A stretch of DNA of 64,000 nucleotides from Bacteroidota bacterium (lineage in GTDB: Bacteria > Bacteroidota > Ignavibacteria > Ignavibacteriales > Melioribacteraceae), in contig JAHISP010000084.1 in the NCBI GenBank assembly GCA_018818165.1, positions 248,001 to 312,000 on the forward strand, read 5' to 3'. The notes beneath the pieces are model-generated. The model was not told where the DNA came from, did not search any database, and saw nothing but the letters and a program-made list of their open reading frames with translations. The position numbers and the translations under genes were made by a program. Position 1 is the first letter of the stretch; every line of letters starts with the position of its first letter. Shown in pieces: positions 1 through 7,094 of the stretch.

Positions 1-227
1 TCATCATTACTCCAATATGGATTTCCATCATAAGCTTCGTGAATAGTTAAACGCGTTGCTTTTCCTCCATTTGTTGCTACTGACCAGATATCACCTTGAA
101 ATGAAAAAGCTAGCTGCGAGCCATTGCTGTTCAATGCTGGATATCGTACAAAGGGTGAGTTGTTTGCAAAAATGGTGAGTGAAATAAATAGTGTTAAAAA
201 TAATGTTAGAGTTGTTTTTTTCTTCAT
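1..227 (-). CDS. PD40/tricorn-type beta-propeller protein, 5' end only
   Basis: Reading the minus strand from the ATG at 227 gives 75 residues without a stop before the window edge. The N-terminus is a signal peptide (MKKKTTLTLFLTLFISLTIF, cleavage after ANN or nearby). It is followed by a stretch containing FVRYPALNSNGSQLAFSFQG and DIWSVATNGGKATRLT, the typical first blade of a PD40/WD40-like propeller as found at the start of tricorn-like S41 peptidases and TolB-like proteins. An AAAGG sequence sits a few bases upstream of the start. Because the catalytic part lies outside the window, the choice between a tricorn-type peptidase and another exported propeller protein cannot be made. The family call is an inference from the propeller motif. 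Confidence 0.7.
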   Translation of the reverse strand, partial: MKKKTTLTLFLTLFISLTIFANNSPFVRYPALNSNGSQLAFSFQGDIWSVATNGGKATRLTIHEAYDGNPYWSND

Positions 228-751
228 AACTAAGCCTTTTTATTAATTAATAACTTTGTTTTTGACGTTTTATTGACATAAAAGTTAGTCAATATTTTTA
301 TTAACTGAATATTATTTTATGGAATAAAATACGGATAGTTTTAAAGTTATTTGAAATAATGAGCAATCACTATAAAATAATAAGCTAATTAAAACTTTAT
401 TTTTGTATAGAAGGATAAAATTAACTATTATTGAACCCAATACTTTACAATTAAACAATATTTAGAGTGAATATAGAGCGCAATATAAATATAGCAAGTA
501 ACAACAAACCAAAACTCCTTTCGGAAATTTTTAATAAGATAAATATAAAATTAAATAACAAAATAGAAACCAGATTAAATATCCACAGCAGTATGCAAAA
601 GATGGTTTCGCACAAAACATTAACTGTAAATGAAATAAATAAATGTGATCTTATGTTTTTTTCTCATACTCAGACCTGTTCACTAGTTTTTATGGTGGAT
701 GAAATTCTTTAAAGTTATGTATTTAGTGCAATGTAAAAATATGGAGGTAGT
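228..751. other. Gene-poor intergenic stretch
   Basis: This very AT-rich gap separates the divergent propeller gene and the secreted hypothetical gene. It must hold promoters for both directions but I see no clear -35/-10 pair. An 81-codon reading frame with a GTG start at 467-712 is present. It has no ribosome binding site, is rich in Asn/Ile/Lys as expected from AT-rich noncoding DNA, and resembles no family I know, so I do not call it a gene. Confidence 0.5.
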
Positions 752-1708
752 GTGAAGCGAAAATTGTTACTAATATCTTTTATGCTTTTTTTAATTTCAT
801 CTCAAATATTTTCTATTGATTGGAACGTTTTTATTCTAAATGGGCATAAATATGTTAAAAAACAAATTGTTTTAGAAGGGGAAACAATTAGGGAAGTATA
901 TGCAAATGCGGTAAAGCAAGTTGGATATAATATGGACGAAGTTTATTTCTATACTTTCGGTGGGAAAAACAAACATATTGAAACTGTCGCATTTAAAATT
1001 TTCACACAAGAAGTCGCACTAATTATTACCGATTCATCTATAGAATTCATTACTAAAGAAATAGTAAGTAATCATTTATCTGACTTTGATTATTCGTTTT
1101 CATTTGGCGACTACGAAATAAAGAACAAATTAAATGATGGAATAAAAAACAGATCATTAGATTATGAATACCTGTCTAGTGTTTTTGAAATATCCAATAA
1201 TCTCGACAAAAGCATATTAACTATACCTAAAATTGGATATGATTTAATTTTCGAAAATGGTATTTTGGTTTCATATAAACCAAGTGATGGTTTAAATAAA
1301 TCAGCATTATATTGGAAAAATGATACTCCCCAAACCTTTGAACTATACAAAATTGTTGCACAAAAATATTGGAGAGAAAATTCTTCAATGGTTATCAATG
1401 AAATAAATATTCAAGCAGATGCCTGGGGCAGAATGCCTGTCTCCCTTAACAAAGATAAAATTATTGACCTTTTCCGTTCTCCAGAAGGGACTGTGAATTA
1501 TAAATTATTACAAGTAGTTTATAATAATGAAAAAATTACATTAGAAGAATTTAAACTTATAAATTATGGTCGCTATGAATTAATTAGTAATTTTTCAAGT
1601 GCTAATGGATACAAAGAAACAACATATCGAGTTGATAATACTTTTTATTCTTTTTCAAAGAATGGTAACTTCTTAAATAGTTATTCGAGTAAGACAATTG
1701 GTAAATAG
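752..1708 (+). CDS. Secreted hypothetical protein, 318 aa
   Basis: The start is a GTG at 752 preceded by a strong GGAGGT at 743, which decides the start. Residues 1-22 form a signal peptide (lysine-rich start, hydrophobic LLLISFMLFLISS, cleavage near IFS). The mature protein of about 295 residues has alternating strands with many aromatic residues and no cysteine cluster, repeat or catalytic motif that I recognise. It is not a T9SS cargo, since no NYPNPFNP tail is present. It is followed after 31 bases by the CoiA-like gene and may be co-transcribed with it. Function unknown; periplasmic or outer membrane location is inferred from the signal peptide. Confidence 0.7.
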   Translation: MKRKLLLISFMLFLISSQIFSIDWNVFILNGHKYVKKQIVLEGETIREVYANAVKQVGYNMDEVYFYTFGGKNKHIETVAFKIFTQEVALIITDSSIEFITKEIVSNHLSDFDYSFSFGDYEIKNKLNDGIKNRSLDYEYLSSVFEISNNLDKSILTIPKIGYDLIFENGILVSYKPSDGLNKSALYWKNDTPQTFELYKIVAQKYWRENSSMVINEINIQADAWGRMPVSLNKDKIIDLFRSPEGTVNYKLLQVVYNNEKITLEEFKLINYGRYELISNFSSANGYKETTYRVDNTFYSFSKNGNFLNSYSSKTIGK

Positions 1709-1739
1709 TAATAAATTAATTTTTAAACTGTAGGTAAAA

Positions 1740-2642
1740 ATGAAAATTGGTTACAGTCTTCTTTTAAGTGAATATATCAATGCAAACAGTATCAACTACA
1801 GTGATTGCATAAATTTTCAAATTGTGTGCCCTTCGTGCAAAGAACCTATTTTTAAAGTTGTGCGTGATAGTAATGGAAAAAAACTTCACTATCTTTCTCA
1901 CTTTGAAAAAGACAAGAGTTATACGGAAAATTGTGAGTTAAGGGTTTCCGAAATTTCTGTAAACCATATTAATTCTAAAAACATTGAATCTCGTAATCAA
2001 AGACTTAAATTTTTTCTCAATGTTTTTAAAAACACAATTTACAATACAGAATACTCTAATTCTAAAATTGCTAAAAAACAAATTGACAAAGTTAAAAACA
2101 CAAAATCATTAGATAAATATAGACAACATTTATATGAACATTCAAAAAAGATATATTCTCAAAACAATAAAAACGATCTTCTCGAACATTTTGAATTTTA
2201 TGTTAATGAAATAAAAGAATTAGTTGGTGAGTTTTATAAAACTTCTTTTTCAATTGAACAGCAAAAAAAAATAGCATTGGATATTTGGTATCATCTTTTG
2301 AGTCCAAAGGCAAAAGAAAACTATTATTTTTTACTAAATCATTCTTATTTGGTTTTAATTTCTCGAATCGAAAAAGCATCAAAAGATAGGACGCTTTTTG
2401 ATTGGGAAATATACTTGCATAATACGATGAATGAAATTACTATTAGTTCAAAAGACAGAGGAAATGAACTTATTAGTTCGCTGGGTTTATACAAAATCCC
2501 ACAAGAGACGGATTGGTCAGCAGATAATTTATATGACAAAATGTCAGCAGAAATTTCTTTTGAAATGCTTGGATGTTTATTACGTTTGCCATATTTTGAG
2601 ATATTAAAACGTGCAATAAAAAAGAACAAAAAAACTAATTAA
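1740..2642 (+). CDS. CoiA-like zinc-ribbon protein
   Basis: A 300-residue protein whose N-terminal part resembles the N-terminal region of competence protein CoiA-like proteins. A CPSC pair near residue 31 is followed by a YLSHFEKD segment (the HFAH position of CoiA), a further Cys (NCEL), a SVNHINSK segment and an ESRNQRLK motif. In CoiA-type proteins this region binds zinc and precedes a restriction-endonuclease-like fold. Here the remaining 200 residues are helical, lysine-rich and show no clear PD-(D/E)XK signature. It has no signal peptide, so it should be cytoplasmic. The next small gene begins 17 bases downstream, suggesting one operon. A role in processing foreign or single-stranded DNA is conceivable but only inferred; genes of this type often sit in accessory regions. 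Confidence 0.6.
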   Translation: MKIGYSLLLSEYINANSINYSDCINFQIVCPSCKEPIFKVVRDSNGKKLHYLSHFEKDKSYTENCELRVSEISVNHINSKNIESRNQRLKFFLNVFKNTIYNTEYSNSKIAKKQIDKVKNTKSLDKYRQHLYEHSKKIYSQNNKNDLLEHFEFYVNEIKELVGEFYKTSFSIEQQKKIALDIWYHLLSPKAKENYYFLLNHSYLVLISRIEKASKDRTLFDWEIYLHNTMNEITISSKDRGNELISSLGLYKIPQETDWSADNLYDKMSAEISFEMLGCLLRLPYFEILKRAIKKNKKTN

Positions 2643-2659
2643 AAACAACGATTTGCTTT

Positions 2660-2956
2660 ATGAAAAAAAACAAAAACCCTCTTGAATTACTTTGGACTGA
2701 TTTTGATGAAAAAACCATTAATGCAATCACTTCTTTTGTTGCTGGTAAATATAAAATAACAAAGGAAAATGGTTTGGCTTTGTATATATCTTCAATAGCA
2801 ATTTCACAATTCATACAAAATCACGAAGAATATTTACCTATAAAGTTTACGGAAAATTTCACCGACGAACTTACAGCAGAATTTGCCAACAAAGCTGAAA
2901 ATATTTTAGAGGAATTAATAGAGTTAGGTTTGCCAATTTATACAAATTATAGGTAG
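2660..2956 (+). CDS. Small hypothetical protein, 98 aa
   Basis: Short cytoplasmic protein with no recognised family. It is acidic and helical in its second half, with several Glu/Ala/Leu-rich turns (for example AEFANKAENILEELIELG). It starts 17 bases after the CoiA-like gene. No strong ribosome binding site is visible, so translation may be coupled to the upstream gene. Its stop is followed within 10 bases by the first of the recurring non-coding elements. It could be a partner or immunity-like protein for the upstream product, but nothing in the sequence shows this. Confidence 0.5.
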   Translation: MKKNKNPLELLWTDFDEKTINAITSFVAGKYKITKENGLALYISSIAISQFIQNHEEYLPIKFTENFTDELTAEFANKAENILEELIELGLPIYTNYR

Positions 2957-2965
2957 TTCACACAT

Positions 2966-3050
2966 AACGTTATAAAGGTTTGATACCGAACGGAGCTGAG
3001 ACATAATCCAGTGCTGAGCTAAGCCGCAACTACTCTTTGTAATTTGCTTT
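2966..3050. repeat. Post-gene element, copy A (cassette-end-like)
   Basis: Begins AACGTTATAAAGGTTTGATA, 9 bases after the stop of the upstream gene. It is homologous to copy B at 4866-4910: about 20 of the first 25 bases agree, and both end in a CCGC..ACT..TTGTAATTTGCT block. Copy A carries about 40 extra bases in the middle, with two GCTGAG motifs. Copies in the same relative position after unrelated genes suggest a cassette boundary. Confidence 0.5.
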
Positions 3051-3103
3051 AAGACTTTTTTATTGCTGTTTTATGTTATTGAGGTTATCTCACAGCAATA
3101 AAT

Positions 3104-3531
3104 ATCAAAAAGTAGAGCTTCGATTAAATGCTATAAGCAAGAAAATATGAAAGGTTGAGCTTCTATTAAATGCTTGAAGTAAGAAAATATAAAAAGTGGA
3201 GCAAATATCAACTGATAATTAAAAGAAATATCAAAATGGAACGAATTATCAAATGATAATTACGTGACTAACAGAAAGGTGAAGCAATTTATAAACGATA
3301 ATTGAGAGAAATATGAAAAAGGGAGCAATTATTAAATATAAAATATCTCACGGATTCAAAAGGAAGCGTTTTATAAATATAAAAAGGAAGAAAAAGCAAA
3401 AAGTGAAGCAATTATTAATTGATAATTACAAAACCAACTAAAAGATGGAGCTTTTACTAAACAGTCAAGGTAAGAAAAACAAAAAGTGAAGCTTTAAACA
3501 AATGCTACAAGTGTGAAATAGAAGGTGTAAT
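3104..3531 (+). repeat. Degenerate tandem array, ten ~42-nt units
   Basis: A core AAAGTGGAGC (variants AAAGTGAAGC, AAATGGAACG and similar) recurs with spacings of 42, 42, 40, 43, 41, 41, 42, 42 and 41 bases. The GAGC/AAGC tetramers begin at 3115, 3157, 3199, 3239, 3282, 3323, 3364, 3406, 3448 and 3489. Each unit continues with an AT-rich part resembling TTATTAAATGATAATTA. Spacing is not a multiple of three throughout and stops occur in all frames, so the array is not coding. Where an eleventh unit would begin lies GAAGGTG, the ribosome binding site of the next gene. A single further copy is at 6211-6257. Confidence 0.75.
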
Positions 3532-4815
3532 ATGCAAAGCAACTTTAACAAAGTAGTTTTCGTTATTTTTATTCTTATAAATTATTTAATAATCGCACAA
3601 GAATATGAATGGGAGTCTTTTAATAGTGATACTACGGTAAGTGGTTGGATATCGTCAATTAAAATTGATTCAGATGATACAAAATGGATATGCACATATG
3701 GGAATGGTTTAGCAAAATACAACAATGAGACCTGGACTATCTATAATGAATCAAATTCAGATATTCCAAATAATTTATGCTGGGCTGTAAACATTGATGT
3801 AGAAGGGATAAAGTGGGTGGGTAGTGGAACCAACAATGGTGGTTTAGTTAAAATAGATGGTGATAACTGGGAAATATTCAATAAAAACAATTCAGGGTTA
3901 CCAAATAATCATGTACATTCTATTTCTTTTGATAAAGATGGAAATAAGTGGATTGGAACATTACAAGGTGGTTTAGCTGTTTTTAACGATACTTCATGGA
4001 CAAACTATAATACACAAAACTCAGATATTCCAAGTAATGAAATTTTATGTGTTACAATAGATTCAGAAAATAAAAAATGGGTAGGTACTTGGCATAATGG
4101 TTTTGCCATTTTTGATGGGAGTGAATGGATAGTTTACAATACAGACAATTCACCTTTGCCTCATAATACTGTTATAGGTTTTGCAATTGATTCTGAGAAT
4201 AATAAATGGATTGCTACTGAAGGTGGTGGTTTAGTAAAATTTGATGGAATCAATTGGATAATATTTAACACTACAAATTCTAGTTTAGTGAGCGATGATC
4301 TAATATCAGTAGAAATTGACATTAATGGCAATTTGTGGATTGGTTCAACTTTTGGTGGATTAGCATTTTTTGATAAAACAGATTGGAGAATATTCAATAA
4401 ATCAAACTCTGGGATTAGTGATGATTCACCACTTTGTACTACATTTGATACAAATGGCGATGTTTGGATTGGGACTTGGAATGGTGGAGTTTCAGTATTC
4501 AAGAATGGCTTAAATATTGTCTCAGTTGATAAAGTTAGTGATGTTTTGCCACAAGAGTATTTTTTATATCAGAATTATCCAAATCCTTTTAATCCAACGA
4601 CAAGCATTAGTTATCAAATCCCAAAAGATTGTTTCGTGAATTTAATGGTTTACAATTCTCTTGGTCAAGAAGTTTCAACATTAGTAAATGAATATCAAAT
4701 AAGTGGGAAATATTCTGTTCAATTCAATGCGACTGGTTTATCAAGTAGTGTTTATTTCTATAAAATAGAGTATGAAAGCTTTACCAAAGTAAAAAAAATG
4801 TTACTGTTGAGATAA
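3532..4815 (+). CDS. Secreted Reg_prop beta-propeller protein with T9SS sorting domain
   Basis: 427 residues. A signal peptide (about residues 1-22, cleavage after LIIAQ) is followed by seven or so blades of the two-component-regulator-propeller type. Each contains a variant of D..GNKWIGT..GGLA.F....W..YN.. and covers about 40-45 residues up to residue ~335. The C-terminal ~80 residues are a type IX secretion sorting domain with YQNYPNPFNPTTSISYQI and the end KVKKMLLLR. The protein is therefore probably exported through T9SS and bound to the surface. In sensor kinases such propellers bind glycans or glycan-derived ligands; here no kinase is attached, so a surface-binding role is inferred. The start ATG follows an AAGGTG site inside the last repeat unit. 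It lies in the accessory region among cassette-like elements. Confidence 0.8.
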   Translation: MQSNFNKVVFVIFILINYLIIAQEYEWESFNSDTTVSGWISSIKIDSDDTKWICTYGNGLAKYNNETWTIYNESNSDIPNNLCWAVNIDVEGIKWVGSGTNNGGLVKIDGDNWEIFNKNNSGLPNNHVHSISFDKDGNKWIGTLQGGLAVFNDTSWTNYNTQNSDIPSNEILCVTIDSENKKWVGTWHNGFAIFDGSEWIVYNTDNSPLPHNTVIGFAIDSENNKWIATEGGGLVKFDGINWIIFNTTNSSLVSDDLISVEIDINGNLWIGSTFGGLAFFDKTDWRIFNKSNSGISDDSPLCTTFDTNGDVWIGTWNGGVSVFKNGLNIVSVDKVSDVLPQEYFLYQNYPNPFNPTTSISYQIPKDCFVNLMVYNSLGQEVSTLVNEYQISGKYSVQFNATGLSSSVYFYKIEYESFTKVKKMLLLR

Positions 4816-4865
4816 TTATTAAAACAATGGGATAATTTAAGGCTTGCCCCCTATAAAACATAAGT

Positions 4866-4910
4866 AACATTGTAAAGGATTTATGCCGCTACTTGTAATT
4901 TGCTATTAGG
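4866..4910. repeat. Post-gene element, copy B
   Basis: AACATTGTAAAGGATTTATG followed by CCGCTACTTGTAATTTGCT, about 50 bases after the stop of the propeller gene. It matches copy A (2966-3050) apart from the extra middle segment in A. The complement of its first bases also resembles the right arm of the attC-like structure at 5757-5780. Confidence 0.5.
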
Positions 4911-5032
4911 TTTTTAGTTGGAATTAATATTTGTTTTATCATTTCTGCTAAACCAAGAAGTTGTAAATCTTCTTCCATACGTGTGAGTAGGATATGTACA
5001 ATTAATACCTCCGTAATCGTTAAGCGCACAAT

Positions 5033-5242
5033 TTATTGCCAATGGATATTGGGTTTAACATTTTTTTCGGCACATTCTCTTAAATAAAGATTCATCAAAT
5101 TTTGATAAGGAATATCAATTTCAGAAGCTAATTTTTTAAAGTACTCAACTGTATCATTTTCAATTCTGATTGATATTTGTTTTTTTTGTTTCTTTAGGTA
5201 AGGATTTTTAATGGATTTCGAAAAATCATATTCTTTTTTCAT
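5033..5242 (-). CDS. brnA: BrnA-type antitoxin
   Basis: 69 residues. The centre KKQISIRIENDTVEYFKKLA and the following YQNLMNLYLRECAEKN match the ribbon-helix-helix DNA-binding fold of BrnA antitoxins, which neutralise BrnT and repress the brnTA promoter as a complex. The gene starts one base after the end of brnT, the usual toxin-first order of this family, so translation is probably coupled. The protein is somewhat shorter than many BrnA proteins, lacking a long N-terminal extension. Stabilisation of the surrounding accessory DNA is an inference. Confidence 0.85.
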   Translation of the reverse strand: MKKEYDFSKSIKNPYLKKQKKQISIRIENDTVEYFKKLASEIDIPYQNLMNLYLRECAEKNVKPNIHWQ

Positions 5243-5243
5243 T

Positions 5244-5534
5244 TTATTTCACCTCGTGATAATATTTACTTTCAGATTTTGTGGCTTTTCTAGCAGAAAT
5301 GATTCTAATAACTTCATCATTTCCTTTATAAGTGTGAACGACGATAAGGAGTTTTAACTTGGCAGAAAGTCCTAAAATAATAAACCTTTCTTCAGTTGCA
5401 GAATGTTCGGGATCTGGAATCAATCTTGCATTTTCATCAAAGAAAACAGTTTTAGCTTCTTCAAAAGAGATTTTATGCTTTGTTATATTTGCAAGGTTTT
5501 TACTTTCATCCCATTGAAATAAAATGTCGTTCAT
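5244..5534 (-). CDS. brnT: BrnT-type ribonuclease toxin
   Basis: About 96 residues, RelE-like fold. The diagnostic features are all present: FQWDESKN at the N-terminus, KHKISFEEAKTVFFDENA, then ERFIILGLS, and the C-terminal RIISARKATKSE block that carries catalytic residues in the family. I place the start at the ATG at 5534, preceded by GGA, rather than at the TTG nine bases upstream. BrnT proteins normally begin shortly before the F.WD motif. It is transcribed with brnA opposite to the surrounding genes, as is common for toxin-antitoxin cassettes. All key residues seem intact, so the module is probably active. Confidence 0.88.
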   Translation of the reverse strand: MNDILFQWDESKNLANITKHKISFEEAKTVFFDENARLIPDPEHSATEERFIILGLSAKLKLLIVVHTYKGNDEVIRIISARKATKSESKYYHEVK

Positions 5535-5584
5535 AAATTCCAAGTAATGATATTATAATTATGTGATAATTTATTAAAAATGCA

Positions 5585-5780
5585 ACTAACAAGCAAATCA
5601 ACACGAATGCCGTTTTCCAATGGTAGAAGTTGTAAACTTATTGGTGAACGTTTTAATTAAAAATTGTTTTTAATCATTCGTAAAGTGTTCTCAAATAATT
5701 TAGTTTAACTAAGCTTTGGCGAAAGTAAATAGCATAAGTTTGCAGTTTTGGGCATCGGGTTATTTGCCACGATGTTACTG
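5585..5780. repeat. attC-like imperfect inverted repeat
   Basis: Left arm GCAAATCAACACGAATGCC (5593-5611) pairs with right arm GGCATCGGGTTATTTGC (5751-5767). There are 16 pairs, two bases bulged out on the left strand and one mismatch. Both arms are flanked by AAC (5588-5590) and GTT (5774-5776). Unpaired bases on one arm plus AAC/GTT ends recall integron attC sites, but the ends do not match RYYYAAC/GTTRRRY exactly and the loop is long (about 140 bases). The right arm is repeated at 6732-6755. Confidence 0.45.
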
Positions 5781-5859
5781 TTTGTGGAAATATTAATATT
5801 ATGCACTTGAATTTATATTGTACCTTTTCTATAATTAAGTACATTTATAGTAGAAATAA

Positions 5860-6024
5860 ATGGATTCAAAAAATATAATTCAAAATGCACTTTCTTTAAG
5901 TCCTGCAGAAAGGATTTTTATAATTGAAGCACTTTCTGAAAATTTAAGTGAACCAAATCAAAATATTGAGACATTTTGGAAGGAAGAAGTTGAAAAAAGG
6001 TATAACGCTTTCAAGAAAGGTTAA
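5860..6024 (+). CDS. Addiction-module antitoxin, short
   Basis: 54 residues from the ATG at 5860. The sequence has the pattern of the putative addiction module component family (TIGR02574): ALSLSPAERIFIIEALSENL, then ETFWKEEVEKRYNAFKKG. Family members usually run another 15-20 residues past this glycine to bind their RelE/ParE toxin. Here a stop follows at once, so the protein is probably truncated. Immediately downstream is the remnant of such a toxin. The pair therefore looks like a decayed module; whether the short antitoxin is still made is uncertain. Confidence 0.6.
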   Translation: MDSKNIIQNALSLSPAERIFIIEALSENLSEPNQNIETFWKEEVEKRYNAFKKG

Positions 6025-6070
6025 GTATAAACTATTTCTTACGAAAATATATTGAACAAATGAACGTTAA

Positions 6071-6193
6071 TTTCTTGAACCTACGTACATAGAATATCAA
6101 GAAGCAATAGAATTTTACAATTTGCAAAGTGAAGGATTAGAGAAAAATTTTATTTTTGAAATTGATAAAACAGTTACTATAATAAAAAATTAA
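6071..6193 (+). pseudogene. RelE/ParE-type toxin remnant
   Basis: The frame 6077-6190 encodes EPTYIEYQEAIEFYNLQSEG and then LEKNFIFEIDKTVTIIKN, the conserved first half of RelE/ParE toxins (A..E...AI.FY....GL...F). No start codon precedes it, an in-frame TAA lies at 6068, and it stops at 6191 where the toxin core should continue. The next bases read in another frame look like a weak continuation (PKV..., then K.GII), suggesting a frameshift. The 3' end coincides with the solo copy of the 42-nt repeat. It belongs to the antitoxin gene at 5860-6024. Confidence 0.6.
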
Positions 6194-6210
6194 CCCAAAA
6201 GTACTCGATA

Positions 6211-6257
6211 GCAGAAAGAGGAGCTTCAATAAATTTTGTAAGTATGGAATAATTAAA
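6211..6257 (+). repeat. Solo copy of the 42-nt repeat
   Basis: Starts AGAAAGAGGAGCTTCAATAA and ends with AAAAGGTG, the ribosome binding site of the DUF3788 gene. Aligned with the last unit of the array at 3481-3527 it shares GAGCTT/AAGCTT, AAAT, AAGT.TG.AATA and AGGTGTA in the same order. In both places an ATG follows within about five bases. Confidence 0.55.
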
Positions 6258-6267
6258 AGGTGTATAT

Positions 6268-6687
6268 ATGGATCAGGTAATTCTTTCGGATGAAACTCAA
6301 TTTCCAACAGAAGAAATTATATTTTCTCATATTGGAAAAACTAAAAAACATTGGGATTCTATTTTCAATTACATACACGCAGAATACCCGCAATTTTCTG
6401 AATTATGGCAATATTATAACGATGGTAAGGGTTGGCTTCTTAAAGTAACTAAAAAATCTAAAACTATCTTTTGGCTTTCTATTATTCCTAATTCTTTCAG
6501 AATTACATTTTATTTTGGTGATAAAGCTGAATCAGAGATTATGAAAAGTGCAATTTCTGAAGCATTTAAAAACCAATTTAAGGAAGGAAAGAGATATGGG
6601 AAAATTCGGGGATTAACACTTTTAATGAACGAAGCGCAAAATGTTGAATTTGTTAAAGAATTAATTTCGATAAAATTAAAATACTAA
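6268..6687 (+). CDS. DUF3788 family protein
   Basis: 139 residues, cytoplasmic, full length for the DUF3788 family (about 130-145). Typical features are the LGxxxxxWxxI start (IGKTKKHWDSIFNYI), the ELWQYYNDGKGWLLKVTKKSK block, a hydrophobic strand IFWLSIIPNSFRITFYFGDKA and the C-terminal ending ELISIKLKY. Function of the family is unknown; the fold suggests ligand binding but no residue can be named as catalytic. It starts after AAAAGGTG in the solo 42-nt repeat and is followed by a 7-bp hairpin (ATTAGCA/TGCTAAT, 6704-6722) without a T-run. Its place among toxin-antitoxin remnants and cassette-like elements suggests recent acquisition. Confidence 0.8.
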   Translation: MDQVILSDETQFPTEEIIFSHIGKTKKHWDSIFNYIHAEYPQFSELWQYYNDGKGWLLKVTKKSKTIFWLSIIPNSFRITFYFGDKAESEIMKSAISEAFKNQFKEGKRYGKIRGLTLLMNEAQNVEFVKELISIKLKY

Positions 6688-7094
6688 ATAATAAATAATT
6701 GTGATTAGCAATCTGTGCTAATATGGGCTGTGGGCTATTTGCCAGTATGTATGTTTAATTTGGGAAATGCAATGGGATTAAAATTAACGATTTTAAAAAA
6801 TAGAGTAATCTCCAAAGGAGTCCTTCGGACAATATAGAAACGAACTTGCCCCGACATACTCGGTCTCACAAAGTGATCACTATGTTATAAGCGTTTGTAA
6901 CCCAAAAGGTTACTGAGAGCAGTCGAAGTATGGTTACTGAGCGTAGTCGAAGTAAGGTTGAACAAAGAATGGTATAAACACTTATAGAAGTTCTTTTTCT
7001 CAATGCTAAAAAAGCTTATGTTAAAGGTATTGCACCAAAAAGAATCGTATATTTGTGTCATAAAAGACACAAAGTCTTGTATAACCGAAAAACT
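6688..7094. other. Gene-free stretch with repeat fragments
   Basis: Contains the hairpin 6704-6722, a second copy of the attC-like right arm (GGGCTATTTGCCAGTATGT, 6732-6750; compare 5757-5775), and a palindromic AGTGATCACT near 6873. The 24-nt tandem repeat at 6908-6955 follows. A 61-codon minus-strand frame across the repeats is only their translation. No promoter for the downstream gene could be fixed. Confidence 0.5.
6908..6955. repeat. Two tandem 24-nt units (CTGAG..AGTCGAAG type)
   Basis: GGTTACTGAGAGCAGTCGAA plus GTAT is followed directly by GGTTACTGAGCGTAGTCGAA plus GTAA; 21 of 24 positions agree. The core CTGAGCG.AGTCGAAG is a widespread type of short intergenic repeat in many bacteria (established knowledge, from memory). 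Confidence 0.8.

Noticed and set aside
467-712. 81-codon frame with GTG start
   Set aside because: No ribosome binding site, composition like AT-rich noncoding DNA, no recognisable family.
3104-3531. CRISPR array
   Set aside because: Units are degenerate throughout, contiguous without distinct spacers, and no cas genes are near.
6885-7070. 61-codon minus-strand frame
   Set aside because: It is mostly the translation of the two 24-nt CTGAG/AGTCGAAG repeats and starts inside the neighbouring gene's upstream region.
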